The notes under the pieces were generated by a model that made no database searches, was not told the DNA's origin, and saw only the letters and a list, made by a program, of their open reading frames with translations. DNA of 64,000 nucleotides, from NCBI GenBank assembly GCA_034769895.1, contig CM068368.1, positions 337,179,076 to 337,243,075 on the forward strand, read 5' to 3'. This document shows positions 44,901 to 57,110 of this stretch, one piece after another. This DNA comes from Magicicada septendecula (taxonomy: Eukaryota; Arthropoda; Insecta; Hemiptera; Cicadidae). The position numbers were made by a program, and so were the translations under genes. Each line of letters opens with the position of its first letter. Position 1 is the stretch's first letter.

Positions 44901-47900
44901 CAGGGCCACCGTCAGCTGAGCCAGGGCCCGGGGCAAAATAATACAGCGGGCCCCCTCCCACTTATATTTCATGTGTTTTATTGTTGCCAATAATATTAAT
45001 ATGTGATATGTGGATAAAGGTTTTATGAAAACGAAACTTACTACTACATTATAATAACAAGAGTTTATTGTTTTACAAAAAATTAATACAACACAATTTT
45101 TTTACAAAATTACTTAATAATGATAGTATAATTAAATGATAATTACTTAAGTAAAGTGTTCATAATAACAGATAACACTAGTAGGGTAACACTTGAACTA
45201 TTTTTTATTTACAACACTTATTCACAACAACACTCTTCTTGCCTTCTTTTCTGCGAAAGTTTGAATAATCGAGTCAAAATTCAATGTTCTTGCTAACCTA
45301 GACTCAATAGACAACACTCCCAAATCGGATAATCTTTGCTGTCCCATAGTCGATCTCAAACAATTTTTGATTCTACTGAGCACACTAAACGAGCGTTCTG
45401 CCTGTGCTACCGAAACGGGGAGGGTGCAAAATATACGGAGTGCTATACACACATTTGGAAATAAACTAGTAATTTTTAACGCTGATAGTTTGTTCAGCAG
45501 CTTCAGAGGTGGCAGTGGGGTGTCCGAGATGTTGCTCTTTGTAATTGATTTTAAATATTTGACCTCCTCCGTTAATTCGGGGCTGACATCCACTGCATAT
45601 TCATTTGAGAATCTACCACATGCTTCTTCAATTTCACCGTCATTCATTTCTTGATATTTCCACAAGAATGAGAATTTTTCTGTATTTCTTGTAGGGCCGT
45701 AAATCTGGATGTCAAATTGGCCACTAGGACGTCAATTAATTTGTAGAATACTTCGATTCTAAACCGTTCTTCGGGTTCAAACCTGGGTTGGTCAGATTCC
45801 GTCTCTCCATGAAAACTTTTCACCCTTCTTGCATGGACAGCTGGAAACTCCGCTTTTATTTCATATGCAGCTGCAACCAGTTTTGCTTCTGACAGAATTT
45901 TTTCAAAGTTGTTCCGTAATGAAAGTAAATCACCAATAAGACTCTCAATATTGTAAACCTCAACATCTAACGTTGCATTTATAGATTGTAACAACTGACT
46001 TCTGTAATTGATCAGGGTTAAAATCTTTACCCAAACAGATGCCATGATGATACACTGAAACGACTGGAGGTATTGTAACAATCCGTTGATTGTTGCTCTG
46101 ATTTCTACGGGGATATTTAGCTTCAGTAAAGATGAGACAGCCTCCGCGACCTTACCAGTGTGTGCTGCTATTGGTTTCACACAATCAACCCTAGCACTCC
46201 ATTGTGTGTCCGATAAAATGAATGCAAAGAGGAACCCACCAGACCTTTCAAAATTTCCCATCTCTTAGGACTACAACTGAAGAGATTATATACATGATGA
46301 ACCATTCCAAAGAATGTCTGTACTTCACTACAACATTCTGCAGCACTTACACCACATAAGTTCAGGCTGTGGCATCCGCAGGGAGAGTATTTAGCCAGAG
46401 GATTCAATTTTAAAATAAGAGCCTGCACACCTTGATAAGCCCCACTCATGTTGCTGCCATTATCATAGCCTTGGCCTCTGCACTCCACTATTGGAATATT
46501 GCTCTTTTCAAGAACTGATTTGATTAAATTTGCAATATCTTGCCCTGTTTTTTCATTACAATCAGTAAATTCCAAAACTCTTTCCTGTATTTCATATTCA
46601 TTTGAAATATCATTTAAACCAACGTATCTAATTGCAAATGATGTCTGTTCTACATGGCTTGAATCTGGTGTAGCATCCACAATAATCGAATAGTATTTTG
46701 AATTCTTCAACTCGCCTAGGATGATTTGCCTTACATGATCAGCGCAACAGGATATGAATTCATTTTGAATTTCCCAGGATAAATAATGAGCTTGTAGCTT
46801 TTTTTGTTACTTGTAGGACTGTTGGACTCGTTCTAGATGTGTTGCCAAAACAGGATCGTAATGACTTAAAAGTTCAAGCAATCCCAAAAAATTGCCATTA
46901 TTTGAATCCCCAACCTTATTTGACACACCTCTAAATGGCAGGCCCCGCTCACTCAAAAACAATGTTACATCAAGAAGCCGATTTAAAATTTGTTTCCAGT
47001 TAGAGATTTCTTCATTAATCTGTGTTTCCAAGCTTTGGAAAATTGTACCTCTATTCTCAAACAATGTTTCCATATTTTTCCATTTTAAATAACATTCTTT
47101 GTGGCCAGAGCTATTTTGGTGTTCAGGGATTTTATCATAGAGGTTTTTCCATTTTAAATCTTTTGAGTATCCATTTATTGAAGCAAATCGAGAACGAACG
47201 GATTCTGGCTGAAGAGAAAACAATCTACATGGAAAGCAAAATAACGCTTGCCTATTATTACTCCAAACTAGCCATTCCCTGGGTATTACTTCATTATTAG
47301 GCATTCTGCAGCTCAGCAATGATGTCGGGAATAATCGCCCAGTAGAGTCAGAAGGAAAATTTGTTGGGTGTAGCTCTGGTCCCGAAACCACAGCACTTTC
47401 TAAATCTTTTTTATTGGGTTGTAAACTAGTTAGACTTCTGATGTCAAATTTTGTATGCATACACTTGGACGTGTCTGACGACGCAATATCACAACTACCA
47501 ACGGCATCTTCTGTATCTGTATGAACTGTTGCGATATCATAGCAAGTTTGTTTACCGTTCCTAAAATTGGATGTTGACGGCTCACAATCAACAGCTAACA
47601 CATCTTTGGTAGGGGTTTGTGGTATACCGGACTCAATCTCATAGTTTTCTAAATCTTCATTGTCTTCTTCAACACCAATATCTTTCTTTGAAGAAAAAAA
47701 AACCCAGTAAGTTTTTTTTGACCTTTGCTGGCTTTTTCATATTTCTCCCATTTCTCTTTTCGTTTCAGAGCCCCAGACTTGTGACGATATTCCATTCTAT
47801 GTCCTAAAAAACAAAAAACAAACAAAATAAATAAAAAACCATAAGGTTAATCGCAAACCCAAGTCCAAGTGTCCAAGTCCAATATCAAATTAAATATTTC

Positions 47901-49221
47901 AAGATTTCAACGGCCATAAGTAAATTTGATCATCCGGAACAATTAATTATAGCATAAAACTGAAAGACTGAATGAATGAAAAGAAATAATAACACTGATA
48001 TGGTAAAATTTTCGATTCCATGGATTCCAGCCTAATCAGAATTTATTTTTTTCCTAAAGCTCAGTAGTAGTTCAGTTTCAGTATTTATCATCCATCTGAG
48101 ATAATTGAAAAACAGTGAAATGGGTGATTCGTTGGTGGTAATATACTCTCTGCTACGCGGTTTTTCCGCTCAGTAGACTTTCTTTGGAAGTTTAGAAGAA
48201 GTATAAAAAAGTAATAATCCTTTAAAAATAATTTTCATTAAAGAAAGTAGAGAAAAAAATAAATTCTGATTAGGCTGAACTGCTGAACGATACAAATTCA
48301 ATATTTCTCTTCAAACGTTCAATAATGTTGTCAAACTGAAGTACTGACAATATTTATTTAATGAATCGGTTGTCTGAGATAGCTATAATTATATGATAAA
48401 ATGCATTATTTGTTAAAGTGAAATTAAATGAGGAAGTGATATCTACAATTTACGTTCTTAACAGCAGTCCGCAATAAAACATAATTTAATACGGGGGGTC
48501 TACTTTAAAATTCCTAAATGATATAAATTAATTCATGTTCCTAGAATTGACTAAGGAGAATTCTGTCTCGTATCTTTATTTAAATTAAAAGTAAAATCAA
48601 ATGCACCAATAGCTTTAAACAAACTCACCTTAATTGAACTTCGTTAAAAGATATTTCACTTCTGGGCCGCCACACAAATTCACATTCACTATTCACACAA
48701 TTGATTATTAATAAATAATTCACTAGTCCACTTCTAGAAAAATTACCTGTTACATTCAACACTTTGAACAGCACAAAAGGAACTGAGAAGGATTGTTTGT
48801 GTAGGGTAGTAGACTACTAGACTTGTAGAGAGAAGAGAGAGAGTGACAGCGTTGGCACTGAACATAAACACGAAATATTTCGTAGCGCCCGGCGTAAACA
48901 CATTTTTCGTGTTTTTGTTCAGTGCCAACAGTTGAATTCACCTGAAAAATCTGTGATAGCATTAGCAACGTCGCAGACATCGTTTCTTGTTTCTTACCAC
49001 GAGAGGCTCACTTGTATTTACAGTGCTCCGGGTTTTCCGTGTATGATTAAAATAAGTGATATTATTCATTATAGATTGAAATGATTTTTTTATTTGCATA
49101 TATTTGTTCAACAAATGTTTTTACTGTATACATTTTTTTAGTCAACTGTTATTTAAATCGGGTCCCCCGGAAGGCCGGGCCCTGGGGATTTTGTCCCCTG
49201 CCCCCCCTGACAGCGGGCCTG
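44901..49221 (-). mobile_element. hAT-2: full-length hAT transposon (ZMYM1-like)
   Basis: 4,321 bp, with terminal inverted repeats CAGGGCCACCGTCAGC (left) and CAGGCCCGCTGTCAGG (right, minus strand), each followed by AGGGCCCGG-type subterminal sequence. Flanked by the 8-bp duplication CTTAAAAT at 44893-44900 and 49222-49229, inside the mariner. Carries one transposase gene on the minus strand. 47800-49221 is the 5' untranslated and promoter side with no other gene seen. Confidence 0.93.
45222..47795 (-). pseudogene. hAT-2 transposase, zinc finger MYM-type protein 1-like
   Basis: Reads from an ATG at about 47795 (MEYRHKSGALKRKEKWEKYE). A TTF-type zinc finger region follows (NNEVIPREWLVWSNNRQALF with CFPCRLF, HQNSSGHKECYLKW), then the DUF4371-like RNase H core (YYSIIVDATPDSSHVEQTSF, GQGYDNGSNMSG), an insertion domain (DTQWSARVDCVKPI) and the C-terminal dimerisation block (LRIFCTLPVSVAQAERSFSV with LSRIKNCLRSTMGQQRL). 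A frame slip in a poly-T run near 47690, one in-frame stop near 46808 and two frame changes (near 46220 and 45655) break it. All domains remain, so the loss is recent and the copy is probably inactive. Confidence 0.88.
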
Positions 49222-49305
49222 CTTAAAATGTCTGTAATATGCCACTTAACATGATGTTTTGTTCTCCTGTTATGTGTGACAGTGCATTACTTTTCTGCTG
49301 TTTGT

Positions 49306-49529
49306 AGTATATTGCCATAATATGAAATATTAACTGGTGTTCAATAATAAAAAAACTAGTGATCAGTATAACTGCAGAATAATCTTCACTTTCAAATCAT
49401 AAAATTGATTTATCAGATAATGTTAAATATGTGTTCATAAATATTTGTGTGTTTTTTTTAATACCTTTATTTTATCAGCATGCTCCATTACAAATAAAGT
49501 AATAATACATGCTATATATAAACTTATTA
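49306..49529. other. Rop intron, no gene seen
   Basis: AT-rich sequence between the mariner end and element D. Confidence 0.5.
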
Positions 49530-49587
49530 CAAGTGTTATCATCTACTTTTTTACTTAACTTATACTCACGCTAATCTGCCTTACCGC

Positions 49588-51501
49588 TCACAGAAGATCC
49601 CCCAACTTATTAATCGGTCGCCACGATTTTTTATGGTACACTATACTGAGGAGCTCTATCTCTGTGGTTGTATAGTTGCGTTCTGATGCTAATAACGTCC
49701 GGCTGGCGAAAGCAATTGTATGGTGTTCTCTCGCCTCGTCCTCTTGATACAGTTCGGCTCCTAGTGCTATATTACTAGCGTCTGTCTGTAAATAAAAATT
49801 ATTATTGAAATTTGGGTGGTTCATTAAGATCATATCGGCGAACTTATCCTTAATTTCGCAAAATGCTTCTCTTTCATTTTCCCCCCATTTCCATTGTTTG
49901 TTCTTCTGCAGCAAGGCGCTAAGTCTTGCCGTCGTCTGAGCGTAGTTTCGCTGGAACTTCCTGTAAAAATTACACAGACCAAGAAAACTTTGTAATTGCT
50001 TTATGTTCTTTGGCTCCGGGAACGTCAGGATGGATTCTACTTTGTCCGGATTAGTCCGTATTCCTGTAGGTGTTATGATGAAGCCTAGAAAATGTATTTC
50101 GGTCTGCAAAAATTTGGATTTATCCCAATTCACAGTTAAACCTCCCTGGTATAATTTCTCCAACACATACTCCAAATGTTCTACATGCTCCTCAAATGTT
50201 CTGGAAGCTATCAGAATGTCATCCACATATATAGTCAAAAAATCTAAATTATGAGGCTGCAAAATTTCATCAATACACTTAATAAAACTAGCTACACTGG
50301 TGTTCAATCCAAACGGCAAGCGAGTAAACTGATAATTTTTTCCGTTAAATAAAAATGCAGTATACTTGCGACTATTTTGGGCTAGCGGTACCTGCCAGTA
50401 ACCTGCCGTTAGGTCTAACGACGTCATATATTTCACCCCACTGAACTTCTGAAAAATTTCCTCAATCGCCTCAGGGGACTCTCTATCAGGAATAATAATT
50501 TGGTTTATTTTTCTCGCATCAAGGCATAATCTAACTCTCCCGTCTTTCTTTATAACTACCACTAAAGGATTGGAATAGGTTGATACCGACCTCTCTATAA
50601 TACCGCCCTCCAACATTCTATCCAATTCTAACTGCACTGCCCCCCTTTTTGAATATGGTACCGGATAACTACGTTGTACATATGGCGCATGCTCCCTCAC
50701 CTTTAGTTCACACTCATAACCTTTTGCCCTTCCTGGTTCCCCGGCAAACACTCCCCTATAATTCTCGACTACCTGCCACAACGCCTTACGTTGAGAACTT
50801 CCCATTGCGCCACCCTCACCACAAAATTTAACCGCTCTATCCGCCCATATTATCTCCTCACTCTCATCACTCACTCTCACTCTACACATATTCATACTAA
50901 ATTCCATATCCCTATCTATGGCCTTATTTGGTATAACCCTTATACCCGAAATCTTTACTGTATCTAATACCCGTTCAAAATTAACTATTATTCGTTTACC
51001 CTCATTGTTCAATTCTAAAATTCTCTTTCTAAAATTGATGACCGCATTATTCCTGATTAGAAAATCATTACCCAATATTACTTCTAAGTTTAAGCCCCTT
51101 ACAACTAAGAATGTATTCTCATAACTTTCCCCATTTATTAACATATTCAACTGGACTTGTGTTGTAACTCGTTTACTTCTAACACCCGTAATGCCTACAA
51201 TGGTTACCCCTGCCATGGGCAAAGATGGAATATTTTTGTTAGTCTCTCTTAATTTATTTAGTACATGTTCAGCTATTACGGATACTTCACTACCTGTGTC
51301 TATAAGTGTCAAGACTGGCTTACCTTCTATTTCCAGTTTTACCTCCGTCAACCACGCTTCTGGTCTCATCGTCCCCGCCTCCTCTTCTTCCATCAATTCA
51401 GTAGCCATGTCCGTGTGAATTGTGTGATTCCTGTATTTACTTTCATGGACCCCGCAGTTATCCCTCGACAATGGCCGGGCCTCCTCATCCATTGTCCTCA
51501 T
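49588..51501 (-). pseudogene. Element D, pol: aspartic protease and reverse transcriptase
   Basis: Protease: VLTLIDTGSEVSVIAEHVL near residue 68, and VILGNDFL. RT: YPVPYSKRGAVQLELDRMLE, KKDGRVRLCLDARKIN, TSLDLTAGYWQVPLAQ (first catalytic Asp), FTRLPFGLNTS and IYVDDILIAS (catalytic Asp pair). The start of RNase H follows (YLQTDASNIALGAEL). These are standard Ty3/gypsy motifs. Its start codon overlaps the stop of the preceding Gag frame as TAATG, a stop/start arrangement that could allow coupled translation. The element as a whole is broken. Confidence 0.85.
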
Positions 51502-52025
51502 TAGTTTCCCATCCTCTCAACTGTATTTCTGGGCGTGTACACTCTTCCTGTGTGCTGATTTCCTCCTTCGTTTCTTGTATTCTCGGCTCGTCCTTCACCG
51601 TTTCTCTGCTGTGTGTTGTTGAATCTCTGTTGCATCCTCGGCTGATGACCCGGCCTCGCCTTCCTACATCTATAACAAAAATTACGGTCAGCATAATTTT
51701 CTCCGGGACACCCATCACATTTCCACCTCGGATATTGTCTGTTTGGTTCTCGACCATTTTGTGTAGTTCCCCCGTTCTGTCCTCCTCTCGGTGCATAATT
51801 TCCTCCATTGTGCACATTAGGTTGTTGTTGTGGACGTCTGCTGTCTTCCTGGTCCCTAATATTCTGAAACACATCTAACACTTTTTCTAACTCATTTATG
51901 TCACTTACCTCTCTTGTCATTAAAGTGATCTGTACCTCTCTCGGTAGGTGTTTGCTGATGTGGCGTACAAACGACTGGAATGGCAACGGTGGTTCTAAGT
52001 ATTTTGCTTCATTAAACAGTCTCAT
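51501..52025 (-). CDS. Element D, Gag C-terminal part with RanBP2-type zinc finger
   Basis: 175 codons. The start (AKYLEPPLPFQSFVRHISKH, then EVQITLMTREV) is homologous to the Gag C-terminal segment of element A. After an Asn/Gln/Gly/Arg-rich stretch comes WKCDGCPGENYADRNFCYRC (51666-51725). This fits W-x-C-x2-C-x3-N-x6-C-x2-C exactly, the RanBP2 zinc finger pattern, in place of the CCHC knuckle usual at this position. Such fingers bind single-stranded RNA or ubiquitin in host proteins; genome RNA binding is the natural inference. A basic tail follows. Confidence 0.7.
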   Translation of the reverse strand: MRLFNEAKYLEPPLPFQSFVRHISKHLPREVQITLMTREVSDINELEKVLDVFQNIRDQEDSRRPQQQPNVHNGGNYAPRGGQNGGTTQNGREPNRQYPRWKCDGCPGENYADRNFCYRCRKARPGHQPRMQQRFNNTQQRNGEGRAENTRNEGGNQHTGRVYTPRNTVERMGN

Positions 52026-52041
52026 CGTAGAGACTGTAATA

Positions 52042-52701
52042 TTACGGTTGTTTCTCCCAAAGTTCCCCTGTTCCTATTATTTGACTGCGCAGTATCTCCT
52101 GCTCCTCTTCCGACCAGTATTTATTACGAAAGGCTGTTTCAAAATTTTCATACCTCTCCCATTCATTTCTATGTGTCTCCGCCCATATCTCCGAATTACC
52201 CTTAAAGCATTTTAAAATTTTTATAAGTTTAACTTCCCAACTACTACCATTAAATTTGTTAAATTCCCGTACTCGATTTAAAAATTGCATTGGATGCACT
52301 CTACGATTTTCACTACAAAAAGTTTCGAGCTCAATCTCGTTATTTACATCTCTTGTAATTAATATACGTTCAGTAACATTGCTTAATTTTTGGTTTATCA
52401 CTAAACTTAACTCATCTTTCATATTACTAATGCTCTGTTCAATTGAATATAATTTTTTATCATTACTACATTGAGATTGCATGCTATTTTTTGTTATTAC
52501 ATTAATTGATTCATTCAACGCCTGTATTTCTGTTTTACAGGTATTTTCAATTTCATTGATCTTAAGATCTGCATTATTTTGGTGTTCATCAATATTCTGA
52601 TTCATTTTTTCAATTGTCATTACTACACTGTTAAGCTTACATTCAGTTTCGGTATTACATTTATTTATTTTAAATTCTGTTTCATTATTATATTCATTCA
52701 T
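52042..52701 (-). pseudogene. Element D, Gag capsid region
   Basis: A coiled-coil segment, then RVHPMQFLNRVREFNKF, LIKILKCFKGNSEIWAE and YENFETAFRNKYWSEEEQE. The HP-x-x-FL, FKG-x-x-x-x-W and F-x-x-x-YW signature is that of Ty3/gypsy capsid. It parallels 28151-28504 in element A. Part of a broken Gag. Confidence 0.75.
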
Positions 52702-52730
52702 TGAATTTATTAACTTCTCATTATTCTCAT

Positions 52731-53410
52731 TTATTTGTTTCTCAACTCTTTCTGATATCTGACTATCTCATTAAATTTAACATCTATCTTCTTTATTGAA
52801 TTATCTAGCTTGGTATCTAATTGGTTAATTTTGTTGGTAAATTCTTCATTGGTATTTTCACAACGTCTATTAATCTCCTTAATATCATTATTTAATTCAT
52901 TATTCTGCTTTTTCAACTCATCAAAGTTATCATTGAAATTATTATTTTGCACGTCAAAGCGATTATGTATGACATCAAATTTACAGTTAAATTCATTTTT
53001 AATTTCATTCTTTGTTCCTCTAGTTTTACACTCTGTTTTTCTATCATTGCTTGTATCATTTTAAACATTTCATAGCTATCGTCCGGTTTTTTATTTTGGA
53101 CCGGCGTCAATTGACTTTCTGTATTATTGTCAGTGAAGCTGACTTCATCGTTATTAATTTTACTTTCCCTACTCGATTTTGGGGTTACTTGAATCCCCGA
53201 ATCATCTGTACTATCTGATTCATTCGTATTACTTTTACACAAAGTTTTGTCGTCTTGACCTACATTCGGCGTTGAATGTACTTCAAGGCTACTCATAACA
53301 GCTGATTCTGTCCAGCTTTCTTGATTTACTATGTGGGTTTCTAACTGAATTTCTGATTCACTTGCAACAGTTGAGTCAGACAAACTGACTTCGTTCTCTG
53401 TATTTTCCAT
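52731..53410 (-). pseudogene. Element D, Gag N-terminal coiled-coil region
   Basis: Starts MENTENEVSLSDSTVASESE, has SSLEVHSTPNVGQ and DSGIQVTPKSS as in element B, then a long coiled-coil stretch (NNELNDIKEINRRCENTNEE). This shared N-terminus shows that D, B and probably C descend from one Gag lineage. Broken. Confidence 0.65.
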
Positions 53411-53671
53411 TTTTTATAAATTTAATTATTCTCTGTTATTTATAACTTTGTTATTAATTATTATATAACTTATTTATTATCTAAACAAAATCACATAACT
53501 TAACTCTTTAACCGTATTTTACGTTTTAACCTCTATTCACACATCTCGTAATTTCACATTTTTTTCTTACAAAAAACCGCCCATTATCACCACCTATCTC
53601 GTACTTCAGATTAGGCCTAAACTCATATGAATTGTTAATTCATCTGAGTTATACTGGCAGCGATCGCCAAT

Positions 53672-54937
53672 TGTTATCATCTACTTTTTTACTTACCTTA
53701 TACTCATGCTAATCTGCCTTACCGCTCACAGAAGATCCCCCAACTTATTAATCGGTCGCCACGATTTTTTATGGTACAAAAATCGAAACCTTCATATTAA
53801 CTTTTTGCCAGGTTCGTTAGGCGAAATCTTCCATACAGGATAGGTGCTGGTAATGTGGCGTAATAATTAGCCTAACACATCGTTACGCTTATTAATTCAT
53901 TTTATTAACATTAATTTCGGCTTTACTTTCTCCTCCAAATATTCTCATTCAACTCTTTATCTCAAGTAAATAAAAAAAAATTCTGGTAAAGTTATCTTGA
54001 TTTTAATTCTTTTAAAATAGTTGTTTGATAGCGTTACTTTTTCTCATTTTAAACATATACCTACACAACAACAAAAATTAAACGTTTCAACTAACTTATT
54101 CTATATTATTATTTTAGTTTATTAAGGCGGCCCAGATATGCCCACGCACAACTCGCATACCAATTTTAAAACCCCATTTTGTTTTGATTAATTGAATTGA
54201 ACATTTTTAATAGATGAAGTTATTTGGATTGAAGTGGATTACCCAACCGGCGTCACTCCTCTCGTTGCAATGTGCCGCGTGTTTTGTGATGTCCGAAAGT
54301 TTTCTTTAGTTCACATTTTTTCTTTATCCCGTTTACGTCACTGACTCTATTTCACTTATTAGTTCATTTTACTTCTGGTTAACACTTTTTTACAATAGAA
54401 ATTCAAAATTGTTGTGCACACGTTTTTAACTTCGTTCCCGGCCGGGGTAACGATGCAATTCAAATGGGACGAGAGCTACTAACAAAGTCTCCCACCATAA
54501 GTTAGGCATAGCGGAACTTACAATGCCTTATGATCGAATCGTCCGTCACTGTTCATTCAACAAGGGTTACACCTGTGTGTCGGGCGTTGACGAAATTTAG
54601 TGTTCACTGGTCGACGTCACCATTGTGGGCAGGACTTAAATTTATATCCGCCAGCTCGGACCACGTGCGAACAAAATTCACCTCCAAGCCATGTTGTTTT
54701 ACTAACTTGGCGTCGTCTGCGCACCTGCTGGATGTGGCGCGTTTGTGCGTGTGTGTCACACAATCGCAAAGTTCCACGAATTGTGTCACCGTCAACCTGC
54801 ACATTCCTTTGCAATTGTTTCATCGCCGTCTCTTTGTTCGAACTATGCGTTATCTAACACGTGGCTGTCTCCACAGATGAAACCGAATTCAACAAATTGT
54901 TAATAAAATAAAAAACCCCCCTTTTTGCCCCGTTACA
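53672..54937 (-). repeat. Element D, 5' LTR
   Basis: TG...CA, 1,266 bp. Its first about 105 bp match the LTR piece at 49534-49640 closely. The GC-richer middle (54230-54880) may hold the promoter; frames there are incidental. Confidence 0.8.
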
Positions 54938-54941
54938 CAAG

Positions 54942-56480
54942 CTAATTCTCAATACATATAAAAACAACTCCATTATTACAACAACAAAACAACAATTACA
55001 AAGATTCAAAATAAACAAGAAAAATCAAAATCAATCATTTACAATGATACAATGAATTAGTACTACATTATTAACATGTTAAAACTGTATGTATGTGTGT
55101 ATGCATGATGAAGCTGTTGAACCAATATGTAAGTTAATTCATAATAACAAACGCATACAATGATTCAAAATAGTCAGACAAGCACAATAACAATATATAC
55201 TACAAAGAATCAAAATCAATGTTATTAACATATTTAATAAACTGTCTAACATATTTTGAAGTCAATTCATGTCTATTTGGAGGCCATCGTCCACCACTCC
55301 TTAGTACACTATTTTTGAAAACCCGTCTTCCTTCATTCAACATATTGCACTCATATAACAAATGCGTGTGTGTGTGTGTGTGTGAGGGAGAGAATACTTT
55401 GAGAGAATACAACGTAGACTGTAGGCTGGATCTTTATTATTTTTAAATTTGTTTCTCATGGTTAGTAGAATATAGTTGTTCAATCTGATTTATATGAATT
55501 GTATACTTTAAAGGAAAGCAGATGGAAGTTGTAAGATGTTCAGTCAACGGACAATTAAAAAAAATTAAGATTTATCTGTTCCTTTTTCTTTTTGAATACT
55601 TAATTTGTGGTGGTTTTTGATAACTTTTAAATATTTTTTTTATTATTCAAAATATCTTACTAATAATGGCTCCCATGTTATTGTCAGAATATCTTAAACA
55701 ACTAAAAAAAGAAAACTTCATATTTCATATATTTTATGTAATATGTCAGTAAATTTCTGTATCCATTTGGAGGAAGATTAATTAAGTATTTCCACATTAA
55801 TCCACCACTCTAAACGTATTTCATCTATTTTCTCTGTTGTGTTATATTTAAGGTATTATATAACATGGCTGTGCTTATACAGTACTATTTCTGTGAAATT
55901 AGCCAAAAATATTAATAACTGGTCATACCAATTGTACTAACCTTTCTTGTTTTTGAAAATGTATGTTTTTGTGACTACAGAATTTTTGAAAATGAAGTTA
56001 GTAATTTGTATAACTATCTATACTAACATTTTTCATAAGGAAAAAAAGAATGATTAGCTTTAAAATTATTTACCGTAGTATCGAATTTGGACAGATTAAT
56101 ATATTTTGTAACATAATCTTGGTATAATTTAATGAAAGTCCTAACTAACATAATGCATCGTCATACTCATTGATTTTAATATGGAATAAACACAGAAGGG
56201 CTAAGAGTCTTTATTTTCCTCTCTTATTCTTGATCTTAAAGTGGTTAGTGATCTTGGAAATTTATCAGTAGTGGAGAATGCGGAAGAGGCTAGGAGGTGG
56301 GTCTCCAAATGAAACCCAGAGCATATCCAAATGCTCCAAAGTGGCAGCCCCACCACTGGTTCACTTTCCACAGTGCTTGAGATGCAACCAGGGGAATTAT
56401 ATTTCTGCATGGTTCAAAAAGCCTCAGGTCTGACTGGTCTTAATGTAGTACTTAACCAGAGTGTGCTTTAACATAAGAGA
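54942..56480. other. Intronic sequence, no gene seen
   Basis: AT-rich. Contains a (GT)n run at 55365-55385. No exon or element was recognised. Confidence 0.5.
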
Positions 56481-56489
56481 TTGGGAATA

Positions 56490-57110
56490 ATGAACATATT
56501 TAATATTGCAACTTGGAATGTTAGGGGACTGTGCCAAAATGAAATGGAACTGGATAAAATTCTTTAAACAAAAGACTATAAATATAACAGCAATCACAGA
56601 AACAAAAAAGAAATTGAAAGGAACACAAAATTTACAAAATTACATTATGATTTATAGTGGCGTGACCTTGTGGCAAGATGACCTTCAGGCGGAGTTTCAA
56701 TGTTGGTTGACAGAAAGTGGAAGTCTAAAATAGTTAGTTATGCTCATATCAATAAAAGAGTGCTATGGGTGTGTTTTAAAATAGATAGAGGACACCTCTG
56801 CATGGTAGCTGTTGATGTTCCAGAGGAAGGATGAGTTGGAGACACTAAAATATTCTGTCAAGATCTGCAAAAGGTGATAAACAGGTTTAACAGATTAGAT
56901 CATTTGGTGGTTATAAGAGATCTAATTGTTAGAATTGATAATCAACCCATCCAGCACCTGTCGGTATTTATGGAGAAAACCATATACAATAAGGGTAAAA
57001 TCTCTGTATAGTATTTGTCAACAGATTTCTATATGAAAAAATGAGCCATGATAACTTTTATGAGCGCCACACTCAGCATGATTTCATGCCAGAGTACAGG
57101 GAATAAGGCC
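56490..57110 (+). pseudogene. LINE endonuclease-domain fragment
   Basis: In shifting + strand frames: NIFNIATWNVRGLCQNEME, NITAITETKKKLKGTQNLQN with YIMIYSGV, and KIVSYAHINKRVLWVCFKID. These match the N-terminal AP-endonuclease domain of LINE ORF2 proteins (TWNVRG, ITETK, YSGV). Several stops and frame changes; no RT domain follows. It is a different, much older family than the LINE at 40777. Confidence 0.65.

Larger units (their letters stand above)
40281..49305 (-). mobile_element. Mariner transposon split by a LINE and a hAT
   Basis: The left end TGAGGGTGGCTGAAAAGTAA starts 16 bp after the Rop splice donor. The right end at about 49282-49305 is the matching inverted repeat (GCAGAAAAGTAATGCA on the minus strand). 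Without the LINE (40748-44229) and hAT-2 (44901-49221) the element is about 1.2 kb, normal for mariner. Transposase pieces on the minus strand: ESDDRTTVNRWAIKC (about 44690), FNILTGDKTLVHHY (about 44420), LILQHDNANQ (about 40680) and PFPPYSPDLALLDFNFFLYL (about 40590). There are several stops, so it is inactive and is the oldest of the three. Confidence 0.85.
49534..54937 (-). mobile_element. Element D: gypsy-like LTR element with Gag and partial pol
   Basis: Flanked by CAAG at 49530-49533 and 54938-54941. On the minus strand: 5' LTR (53672-54937), leader with a primer-site-like TGGCGATCGCTGCCAG, Gag region (about 51501-53410), protease and reverse transcriptase (49588-51501), then a short LTR piece at the far end. 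No integrase was seen. It is broken in a few places, but the flanking duplication is intact. Ty3/gypsy affinity rests on the RT and protease. Confidence 0.85.
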
